Source of the DNA: Chalara sp. BL73
Lineage: Eukaryota; Ascomycota; Leotiomycetes; Helotiales
DNA: 64,000 nt
NCBI GenBank assembly: GCA_918026815.1
Contig: CAKJVC010000098.1
Location: 124,001-188,000, forward strand
Reading direction: 5' to 3'
The notes below the pieces were generated by a model. That model made no database searches, was not told the DNA's origin, and saw only the letters and a list, made by a program, of their open reading frames with translations. The translations under genes and the position numbers were made by a program. Of the stretch, positions 55,401 to 64,000 are shown piece after piece. Within the stretch, counting starts at the first letter, position 1. Each line of letters begins with the position of its first letter.

Positions 55401-57419
55401 GGGATCATGGCTACTATTACTAACGGTTCAGCGTATTTTAATGGAATCGCGGTCTTTGCGCCAACCGCTTCATCCGCTGTGCTATTGTATAGAACTGCGA
55501 GCTACGATATCGACAAAGCCATGGCAGGAATGTCTTATATCACCAACCGCCTAGTAAATTCGACTACAACATCGGGGATGGCTAGAGCAGTGTCCGTAGA
55601 TCTTCGCTGGTTCCCTTATTTGGAATCGGATGTCAGCTTCTACTCTATGCCGATATCTCTCCTACTTGTCTTGGCGTTTATTGCCGCCGCTTCGATTGCT
55701 GTCATGTATCCCGCATTTGAGAAGATCAACCGTGTCCGAGCGCTTCACTATTGCAACGGTGTGTCTCCCTTCGGCCTATGGCTGGGATACCTGTTGTTCG
55801 ACATTCAGTTCATAGTGATTCAATCTGTAATCGTTTGGGCTGTTCTATTTGCAGGATCCATGACCAGACTTTACTTCGAACCAACTTACATCCTCGGAGC
55901 TTTTATTCTTTTCGGCATTACGACATACCTAGGCACCTACTTGCTGTCTTTGTATATCAAGAAGGCTGCATTTGCTATTGCAGCCGGCATTCATATCCTG
56001 CTATTCATATGCTATTTCGCTGCGTACATTGGCATTCAATCTGGGAATACTGCCATGAAACAACACGAACTTTATTCCATAATACAGTATACACTTGGAT
56101 TAACATCTCCTGGCGCCAATCTCGGCAGAGCTCTCTTCGTTTCGATGAATGTTTTCGATGTGCTATGCGGCAAGTATGGCGATGCAGACCTACCAGCATT
56201 TGCTTATGTTCGTTACGGCAGCGTCTACGCTAACCTTCTCATCCAAATAGCGTTTCTGAGTTTGGCGCTTGCAATTCATGAATATGGAAGCGCTGAATCC
56301 TTCCGCCGTCTCTTCAGGTTCCGCAAACATCGATCTCTTCCTGATTCTACGATCGATAACAGTGACATCCCGCTCAACACAGTTGTAGAGACTAAAACAA
56401 GAACGTCGATGTCATTAGAAAAAGGCTCCAAGATCCTCAATGTTTCACATGTAACCAAATATTTCGGCCGAAATTTCGCTACGGAGGACATTTCGTTTGA
56501 CGTCTCATCCAATGAGACCTTGGCACTGCTTGGTGGTAATGGAGCTGGAAAGACTACAATGATCAATCTCATTCGCAGCGAACTGAAGCCGGATTTTGGA
56601 GAAATACATCTAGATGGTATTTCCGTGTTGCAACATCCACAAAAGACGAGATCGCAAATGGGAGTATGTCCTCAAGACGACGCTGTGGACAACTTGACAG
56701 TTCGTCAAACACTCAAGTTCTACGCTTCGGTAAAGGGATTGAAAAATGTGGAAGGAAATGTCGCTAAAGTAATGGCCGCACTAAACATCACCATGTTTGA
56801 GCATGTCATGGTCAAAGCGCTGTCAGGCGGAACAAAACGCAAGCTGTCTGTAGCTATCGCATTGATCGGCAATCCCCGCATTCTCCTTCTAGACGAACCA
56901 TCGACGGGTCAGGATGCTGGTGCTAAACGCATTCTTTGGAAGGCGCTACAGGATATTAGTGCCAACCGTGCAATTCTTCTCACAACTCACAGCATGGAAG
57001 AAGCAGAAGCACTCGCCACGAATGTTGCAATCATGGGAACTAAAATGCTAGCGAAAGGCACCCTTGGCACACTCCAGGAGAAGTATGGTGGCCTGTATGC
57101 TGTGCGCGCTGTTCGTGTAACTGGAACATCTGCAGCCGAGGTGGAAGAGGTTATCAGAGAAAGGTTTGCACATAAGGTCTCGAATTATGAGGATAGCTAC
57201 GGGCAGATCAGCTTCAACCTTCCACACGATAAGCGGTCCTTGGGAAGTATATTAAGGATAATGGAAGCACTAAAGGGACATATCATTAGAACAGGAGATG
57301 TCGATATGGAGGTATTAGCTTCTCAACCATTTCTACAAGATTATACCATCAATGGGCCAACACTGGAGGAAGTTTTCATGAATGTGGCAAGAGAAAGCGG
57401 AATCGCTGGTGGCGTGTAG
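52471..57419 (+). CDS. Full-size ABC-A family transporter
   Basis: Two (TMD-NBD) halves in one chain, ABCA-type, likely lipid-related transport; the substrate is unknown. Exons 52471-52759, 52811-54198 and 54246-57419, 1616 aa. First half: N-terminal TM helix (FRALVIPIVFTIVM), a large extracytosolic loop, a TM cluster around residues 230-430, then NBD1 with GPNGGGKTTT (~518), GICPQQNVFWDNLT, LSGGQMRK (~610) and CCIDEASSGLD (~627). Second half: TM helix LIIPILIAAVLV, a loop with N-x-S/T sites, a TM cluster, and NBD2 with GGNGAGKTTM (~1322), GVCPQDDAVDNLT, LSGGTKRK (~1417) and ILLLDEPSTGQD (~1438). In NBD2 the usual GLD of the D-loop is GQD, as in some fungal ABC-A proteins. All catalytic motifs are intact, in contrast to the decayed DNA on its left. 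Confidence 0.93.
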
Positions 57420-59485
57420 TGATGGTGGTTGTCTGGGATGATCTCTTATGTACACGTCCTTAATATAGAATAGATATCCCTTGGGCTCAAAATAATAGAA
57501 TCTGCAAAACTAGGAATAAGCATTCCTTGATGAAGTGCCTCTCTGTAGCTAGACATTTTTTAGTCAAGTCTTGTTAAGCGGTCCTTCCACATTTCTAGCC
57601 AAGACGCCAACCTAGATTGGGAGGAAGTCAATAACCTCTCAAACCATCATGGATGCACTCCATGAATCTTGTTTTCAATGAAGAAGCGATTTTTGAGTGT
57701 TCCTTAATTTACGCTCAGGTTGGAAGGATTGAAATTTGCAACAACGATTGAATCTTGGTGTCTTACTTGGAACTATTTGCATATATTTTGATACGACAGC
57801 CGTGGCAGACATCACAAAAATGAGATACATAACCCAAGTCATATTCTGGATTGAAACATCTCATGGCTTCAGCTCTAATGATCCTCAAAGCATGACCGTA
57901 AAGCAGTCTCGAATTGGACGTTGAAAAGTAAAGATAGGTCCGGTGCGCGCGTCATCGGTTATCGCCCCATGCCATTGTCGAACCCCGGGCATCATTTGCT
58001 CAAGCTAAGACACATGGCGAGAAGTTATTTCCTCAAAGTAAGTCTGTCCGTTTCCCAAGCGTAAAGATTAGGCAATAGTGTGTGCTAAACACGGATAGGC
58101 AGCTCTTGTGACCTTTCTCCTCCGATAACTGGCAGATTCCCCAACATGAGGATGGGAGGCCAATATACTGTGGGTCGTAGAGAAGTAGGCAGAGTCGCGT
58201 CTCTAGGTAGAGGCAAAGTGTGGTGGGAGGAGGCATGAATAAAGAGGCGACACAAGAAAGAATGTACTTTAACCTTTAGTGAATGTCATGGATTTTGGGC
58301 GAATTGACTTCATGAATCTTGAGACTATTCACATTGCTTGAACATTGCAAACTTCGCTCTAAAAGTAAGAAAACAAATCTCCAATAAGCTCTGCTATACT
58401 CAGCTACGAGGGAGGCTGACAAGCAAATTCAGCGAAATATTATATCCTGCTGGCAGTACTGTTGATAAGACTATCGCTGCCAACGATCCAGCTGGACATC
58501 TATCCTTTGACCGGCACCACAACCGAGAGTGCCAACATGAATCTCAGCTTTGTCCCTCCATTGTACCTCCATTTATCAGTGCGCCACCGTCGACCCTACA
58601 ACTCGCCGTGATCTGCCGTGAAAGTTACTTGTCAAAGCACTGACTTCAGGCCCGCCGTGTTCAAACTCTCCTGCAGGGGTTCTCGGCGTCGTCTAACAAC
58701 ACCCAGCAGAAAACTAAAGCACTTTAGCTGATAAATTGTTAAACATATATGGAGCATATGCTGTCTGAGCTCGATAGAATATCAAGATGGAAAATCATTG
58801 TATTCGTGCTCTGATATCAATCGAGGCATGCTTGTGCTCTACGAGCCTGGAACAGACCTTAAATTGATGTACAATAGAGCCGCGGACAAAATTCAAGCAA
58901 TCTCATAATAGCATATCAGTTCTTGTCTCTTGGGAATCTGTGATAATATTTTGGGATCCTTGGCTATGGCTAGTTTGAGTGCTTTCCGACCTCTATTCCT
59001 AAACAGCGAAACTTGTTGTTTATTCATGGCATGAATGGCCTAGGGAACCCTATTGCAGATAGAAAAGTAACGCCTATTCTTCTATCAGCAGCTTAATTTA
59101 TGACAACAGTGGCAGTCGTGACAAAACGCAACTTCATTCCCGGCTTGAGTCTCCTCACCTGGTGGGATCTATGCTCCGATCATAATCATAGTTTTGGATA
59201 CTAGTTTTTGGCTGACCAATCACCTGTCTTGCACCCTCAAAATAGTGAAATGATTTCTCTAAATTTACTCATAGCTTTTAGATGCGTCCTTTATGCCTGG
59301 GCGGTGAGAAGTGAGTGAATTCGTCGATATAATTGAAAGCTTCCAAAGCGTGACACACTAAAACCCAACTCACACTCCAACACCTTAACTATTTAAGAAC
59401 AAAAAGAACGCACTTGGCTTGTTTTCCCATCCGCAAAAGAACCAGTGGAACACTCCAAAAAACAGATTTTGCGATCTTCGAAGGC
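57420..59485. other. Gene-poor region
   Basis: 2.1 kb without a supportable gene. The plus frame 58338-58643 (101 codons) has a mixed composition and an equally open antisense strand, so it is not called. 57736-57924 and 58033-58236 are short. No RNA gene motif seen. Confidence 0.5.
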
Positions 59486-60131
59486 ATGTATTTCCATGAG
59501 CACTCAAACTCATGCACCACAACCCAATACTTCAGTTATCTGCTTTCATCCTTGTCAACACGTTCTACCTTGAGTATGCATTTCTCTCCCCTTCCATTGC
59601 CGCGAGGCTGCCATAGAATCATTAATGCCAATGACAACGTTGTTGTCATCTTCCTAACAGCCTCTAAGCATTCAGTTTATGTTTCTAACGGGCGAACTTC
59701 AAAGCTGGCTGACATATTTACCAGGGCACAAGCCTTCCAGGAATCAAGACCCGCCGAAGCAAAGCGTAGAAGAGCCAATACAGTGCAGAAATACGGGATT
59801 ACCGTGGGTATGCGTTACGCTTCTGGTCAATAAGCTCTGAAATCTCTGACTGAGTTCAGCCCTGTGTTCTACGATGCCGAGCCCTGCCACCCAAAAACCC
59901 AATCACATCACAAATACGTATATTGAAGACCAAGCTCGCAATATCTACTTCAGCTGTTTTCCAGCGTGCACACAAAATGACTGGAAGGAGTTCACAGCAC
60001 GCAATGCAGACTTGAACTTCATTGATAACACCGAAGAGTTGGCGGAGAAGATGCTGGCTATCATACTTGTGGATCTCTTACTTGATGCTTATGTCAAGCA
60101 CCTGCACCAGGCGTATGATCGCTTCTTGTAA
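59486..60131 (+). CDS. Hypothetical two-exon gene, unrecognised
   Basis: Exons 59486-59807 and 59860-60131, 197 aa. The intron has a GTATGC donor, a CTGAC branch-like site and a TTCAG acceptor, and the junction keeps frame, although each exon alone looks like a minor ORF. The N-terminal part is Ser/Thr/His-rich; the middle has SKLADIFTRAQAFQESRPAEAKRRRANTV (basic); the C-terminal part is helical and acidic (NTEELAEKMLAIILVDLLLDAYVKHLHQAYDRFL). No signal peptide or family recognised. The start is uncertain: Met at 59486 or 59576. It may be a lineage-specific gene or a surviving piece of a larger one. Confidence 0.4.
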
Positions 60132-60836
60132 TGGCAAAGGCAAATTCGCCATTGGTGGCACGCTGCCGCTATCAGGGCCTTCTGTCTACTTGAGAGAATG
60201 TTTAGCGGTTGGTGGCCGCTAAAGGGATTTTGTAGCTGGCTGTAGAATCAATAAATACATCGACTTCTTTCAAATCTATCCTTTTTGATATAATGATTAC
60301 AGGCGTATCAAAAGCAGAAGTCTCCTGCTGCGGTGGCGGCGAGTGAATTCCTGTGCACTTCCCAGAACAGCAGAAGGAGGGACTAACAAGTCACTCTCTT
60401 GACTTTCAGACTATTTAAGGGGACCAGCTTTGATCTCAACCCTTAGTAGCCTTTGAGGTGCTCTCAAGCGGACTTAATTACTATGGCAAAGTAGTGTATG
60501 GACTCGAAAATGTTGGTATATATTAGCGACAGTCTCGAATCAAGCATACCTATGAGGGGTAGTTCCAACGTATATGAACTCGAATATTGACTATTTGAGA
60601 CCGCCTGGCCAACAAGGAATTCTTTGTCCAAAGAAAAATCTCACAACAGCTCGTTACATGGTTATACGTAAATCAGTGCCTCGCCTCAAGCACATCCTAC
60701 TGCTCTGCTTCATGTCTGCGTGATATCACTTAAAGCGAACCAGCTAGAATACTACCTGGAAGGTGAGATGCTGCAGCAGTTTAAAGATCATTTCCCTAAC
60801 ATTGTCATTTATGGTTTTGCCGTCACTTGAGCAGCA
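60132..60836. other. Intergenic region
   Basis: 700 bp with no coding or RNA signal. The sequence has TATA-rich patches (60510-60530) and nothing recognisable. Confidence 0.5.
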
Positions 60837-61370
60837 ATGTCAAATTTAACGCCACATTTCGTCTACAGGGATAATACCCAGAGAAAAACGAAACAGCCAT
60901 TTATAATAGACAAGAATGATAACATCATGTCTGTCGAATGACTTTCTGCTGTGCTTGAAAAGAATTGGATTCTCTGATAATTGACAGATCAACAAGTCCA
61001 CCAACATATGGCGCTTTTCGTACCATGGTGAAGCCGCGACCAGTAAGTGCTTCACAGACCTTTCAGCGAAGGGCAGGACTAATGAACGGTAGATAGTGGC
61101 GCACCTACAGTTTATAATTGGGGGAGTATTGACGATATTCCTGCAGCTGATACTACTGATCCCTCCAATGCTTCTGCAGCTCAGCGCGTCACTGTCAGCG
61201 CTTCTACTCTTCGCTACAAAGAGTCTCCTGACACCCCATTTCATTCTCGGTACACGCTCTCAGACGGAAAGGGTTTGCTGATCGTGAGGCATCCCTCCAC
61301 GGCGCACGAGTCATCGGGGAAACCGGAGATAACTATAGCCCATCCGGGACATGTCGGCCTAGATCTTTGA
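60837..61370 (+). CDS. Hypothetical three-exon gene, unrecognised
   Basis: Exons 60837-60932, 60988-61042 and 61093-61370 give 142 aa with all phases agreeing. Intron 2 is excellent (GTAAGT donor, GACTAATG branch site, CGGTAG acceptor, 50 bp); intron 1 has a weaker GTCGAA donor. An in-frame TGA lies just upstream of the ATG. The product starts MSNLTPHFVYRDNTQRKTK and has natural composition through VYNWGSIDDIPAADTTDP and SRYTLSDGKGLLIVRHP. No family recognised. A 132-codon antisense ORF (61244-60846) runs through the same DNA and is the alternative explanation, but it has an odd composition. Confidence 0.4.
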
Positions 61371-62414
61371 TGCACTCATCCGAGTTCCGCGATATGCTAT
61401 CCGCGGATTTGGCTGCAATGTGATGGGGAAATCGAAATATTGTGTCCATCTACCATTAGAGATATGCGGAGAATGTTTCGGCGCCTAGTTTCGGATCCGA
61501 CTTGTGAAATTAGGGATGGAGGGCACAGATATGGATTTCTAGGAGGTGGTCTTCTTTGCTGGTATTGTTTCATGGAGGTCATTTAAAGTGGCAGCCATAG
61601 TTTGAATCGGAAAGGTTACTTAGTATTGGGGGTTCAAAGCATTTCTCTGGGCGTGATAGCTGCTCCTCAGATAGATAGACACCGGCGTCGATGATCATCC
61701 TTACCAAAGTTAACAAGAAATTCGCTGCAAATCGCGTTTCCTCTCAAAGCCTGTGGACAGGCACCAATTCTACGTGGCTATAAACCCTTCTATTGCAGGA
61801 TTTCAGGGCAGGGGGTGTTCTTGCTTCCCCTAAATATCTTTTTGGATTTGGTACTCTCCTTCTCTACTGTTTTCCTGTCGAAGTGAGGCACTTCCCAGGT
61901 CCTTCCTAAGACAGCATTGCCCTTTCCCACTTGCCCAGACATACTATCATGACATGACAACGCCTTAAATATCTCTCTATCCCGTTCCTGTGTTATGTTC
62001 TCTCCCTGACGGTATGCGTCTTCGTCCATTGTACACCTCATCTGTATATTTCTTCGACTTTAATCACTTTCTCAGCACCGGCAAAAACAGCATTTTGGAA
62101 TGCCACAATCACTTTGCTAAAAGAAAGGTAATAATGGGGTATCGTTTCCGAGGCTGTTATGATCAACCGCGGAATGTATCGGTTCTGATTCGCCATGTTG
62201 GATTGTGATGCTCGGGTTTATGAATATTTCCTTTTGCATCTGATCTTAGAATCTCTATCCCTTATTATGGACTTGTTGTAATTTGGTTGCCGCTGGTGCA
62301 TGACGGTAATGAAAGTGGTGAGAACTCCTTTCAGCCTAGCTAGTTACTTGTGTCACTAACCGGACCTTGAGCTAAGCTGCAATAGCAAGGCCGTTGCAAA
62401 CACGACTACTGCCA
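61371..62414. other. Intergenic region with one small candidate ORF
   Basis: 1.04 kb. The minus-strand frame 62041-61790 (83 codons, MRCTMDEDAYRQGENITQERDREI...) has hydrophilic protein-like composition but no homolog recognised and no splice partner found, so it is only noted. The remainder shows nothing. Confidence 0.4.
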
Positions 62415-63096
62415 TCAAGCATTATTGCTTTCATCCCTTTCCCACATCTCAAAGATATACTTTGTGCCGTTCTCTTCTTGAATACCCTCAGGAACATCTT
62501 CTCCTACCCAAGCACTCAATTCTGCGTGGTTTCGCCGGGTCCAGCCGCCGCTTGCCTTACCATCCTGCCCAAGCACAATAGGGAAGAATATGTCGCACTC
62601 AAAATCGTCCAGCACTCTCGTTAACAAGATCCTCTTTGCCTCTTTCTGCTCTAATGCCGCTTGGTAGAGCTGTCCACCGCCAATGATAAAGTTCTTTCGT
62701 GTCAGAATCGTTCCTGCAACGGCTCTTATCGCCGAGCTAATATCCACTGCCTTCGAAGGGGCATCGCACGAGTCGGGCTTGCTGGTAACCACCAGGTTGA
62801 ATCGGTCCTTCAAGGGACGAAATCGGGTTGGGATGCTCTCCCATGTTTTGCGGCCCATGACTACAGAGTTTACTACGCCCTGACATGGATTAGTCGTCAT
62901 TACACATCCTTATTGGAAAGAAGGTCACATCAGGGGCACGTTTGGTAACGCGTGCAAAGTAGGCCATCTCCTTCTTCAAACCCGTCCATGGTAAACTGCC
63001 CAAACGTCCGATCCCCATTTTATTCGTCGCAGCAACGATCAGGGTTAACTCGCGGGCTGCCATTCTTGAACCAAAAGGCTCATCTGTACTAGACAT
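62415..63096 (-). CDS. DFR1: Dihydrofolate reductase
   Basis: NADPH-dependent reduction of dihydrofolate to tetrahydrofolate, needed for thymidylate and purine synthesis. Exons 63096-62929 and 62879-62415; 210 aa, typical for fungi. Exon 1 has LTLIVAATNKMGIGRLGSLPW with the conserved LPW and the substrate-binding acid (E43 in KKEMAYF). Exon 2 opens with VVNSVVMGRKTWESIP (NADPH-binding GRKTWESIP). It continues with FNLVVTSKPD, NFIIGGGQLYQAAL (the IGGG nucleotide-binding motif) and the TKYIFEMWERD end. The intron has a GTGACC donor and CTAATCC branch site. Upstream in-frame ATGs (up to 63231) could add an N-terminal extension, but 63096 gives the standard length. Confidence 0.95.
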
Positions 63097-63585
63097 TTGG
63101 ATACTGTACTTTAAGATGGAAGGCACAAACAGATCTCTTGGACAAGTTGAAGATGTTCTAAGGCTCAGATTCATGGCTGGCAGGAGAAACGCGAAATCAT
63201 GACTTGAACGCGACTGCCAAGACACTATCACGTGTGTACTCAGACTTTTCTTTATCCAGCTTCTCTTGCTGTTGGCAAAACTCCCCCTTATCTAAGCAGC
63301 AACAATATTTCGAACACGAGAGGGTAGAACAGAGAGTTTTAATTTTATCCTGATTGTTCACCTTCCGCTGTTTACTCACTGATGCATTTAGGATTAATTT
63401 TCAGCTAAATAATTTTGCATTGACAAACGCTATGCAATGCTATGCCATATATATACAAAAACTTTCCAACCTTAGTATCCAACCTCAACTTCTCGAGTTC
63501 TCAAGTCACGAAGTCACCATCTATCAGAAATAATGAAGCCTTTGCCGTCACTCAGGGGTATATAAATTCGCTGATGCCTCGCAGG
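63097..63585. promoter_or_regulatory. DHFR promoter region
   Basis: 490 bp between the DHFR start and the end of the carrier gene (same strand). On the plus strand ACGCG occurs at 63189-63193 and 63208-63212, 90-120 bp upstream of the DHFR ATG: MCB-like cores, similar to those before PDS5. The plus frame 63442-63873 is antisense to the carrier gene and not a gene. Confidence 0.4.
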
Positions 63586-64000
63586 TTACTCTTCATACTT
63601 TCCACCTATTATCTTGATATCATCTTGATATCTCTCTATCTTATCCTTCAAGAATTCGTATACCGTGAACGTAACGGCCTGGCCAGGCGCTACTCTCATG
63701 ATTCTAGGTGTGATACCCTTATAGAAAGCATGGAACCCTTCTTGTCTGTTTTGTTTGTCAGCGGGTTCTCAGGTGTTCTTTGCACAAGTGTGAGCATACC
63801 TGAACATATCTCTCGCAATTGTTGTTATCCGACTCAAAGCTGTTTCTCCAGGTTGGCCTGGTGTTTTCTGTAAACGAGTCTTGATGGTGTCAATTGGTGC
63901 ATTGGAAAGTGGCCCCATAGCACCAGAAATGAGACCAATGACGGTTGTTTGGTATGATGGGATCGGACTGTCCTTGTATTGTGGTTGCCATTTTTGCAGA
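63586..64000 (-). CDS. SFC1: Mitochondrial succinate/fumarate carrier, C-terminal part (5' end outside window)
   Basis: Inner-membrane carrier exchanging cytosolic succinate for fumarate, used in acetate/ethanol growth. Only the last two exons are present: 64000-63800 (continuing outside) and 63745-63586, about 120 codons. The sequence SYQTTVIGLISGAMGPLSNAPIDTIKTRLQK holds the third carrier-family signature (P-x-D/E-x-x-K/R-x-R). It is followed by QEGFHAFYKGITPRIMRVAPGQAVTFTVYEFLKD, which closely resembles yeast Sfc1. The intron has a GTATGC donor and AACAG acceptor and keeps phase. Confidence 0.9.

Noticed and set aside
58338..58643. 101-codon plus-strand ORF
   Set aside because: Mixed composition, equally open antisense frame, no consensus introns or start context, no recognised motif.
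60846..61244. 132-codon continuous minus-strand ORF
   Set aside because: Composition is Ser/Ile/Arg/Cys-heavy without recognisable features; the plus strand offers a three-exon model with consensus introns and more natural protein sequence. Kept only as the alternative explanation.
1..64000. Secondary-metabolite cluster, CRISPR array or bacterial-type defence system
   Set aside because: No PKS/NRPS/terpene core gene, no regular spaced repeats and no prokaryotic gene structure; the ABC-A transporter has no biosynthetic neighbours.

Overview
This window is nuclear DNA from a filamentous ascomycete (Pezizomycotina). Most genes are broken by 40-150 bp spliceosomal introns with GTAAGT/GTATGT-type donors and CTAAC/CTGAC-like branch sites. 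The gene set is also diagnostic: a Clr5-domain protein, a DUF6594 protein, an Rpd3S PHD subunit of the Rco1 type and an ABC-A transporter. The base composition (moderately AT-rich) and some protein details would suit a leotiomycete such as the Botrytis/Sclerotinia group, but that is a weak guess. No tRNA, rRNA, CRISPR or intact transposon was found. Exon boundaries were worked out by hand from reading-frame phase and splice consensus.

Region 1 (1-46 kb) is dense housekeeping territory. In order it carries: TRM732/THADA (partial, runs off the left edge), TIM23, an unrecognised gene, a Pro-rich unknown gene, the mRNA guanylyltransferase CEG1, a Ser/Thr-rich GPI-type surface protein, the cohesin regulator PDS5, RCO1, a PA2G4/Cdb4-like protein, SNF5, a Clr5-domain gene, a mitochondrial PPR-like gene, COX7, the clathrin light chain, RTT103, CDC37 and the mitochondrial ABC exporter MDL1. 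Five divergent pairs share short intergenic regions (about 280-490 bp): TRM732/TIM23, PA2G4-like/SNF5, PPR/COX7, CLC1/RTT103 and CDC37/MDL1.

Region 2 (46.5-52.4 kb) is a gene-poor, AT-rich island. It holds a nearly complete but broken DUF6594 gene and several minus-strand reading frames interrupted by stops of the kind C-to-T changes produce (CAG to TAG, CGA to TGA, CAA to TAA). This looks like repeat-induced point mutation (RIP) or general decay.

Region 3 (52.5-57.4 kb) is a single intact full-length ABC-A transporter. A second gene-poor stretch follows (57.4-62.4 kb) and contains two hand-spliced hypothetical genes whose exon phases agree. The right end (62.4-64 kb) returns to conserved genes: dihydrofolate reductase and the C-terminal exons of the mitochondrial succinate/fumarate carrier.

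Functionally there are groups for chromatin and transcription (SNF5, RCO1, RTT103, CEG1, PDS5) and for mitochondria (TIM23, COX7, PPR, MDL1, SFC1), but no obvious metabolic cluster. No novel defence or biosynthetic system could be demonstrated. The most notable signals are the decayed island, the cryptic spliced genes, one probable GC-AG intron, overlapping small ORFs, and paired ACGCG motifs upstream of two S-phase genes (PDS5 and DHFR).
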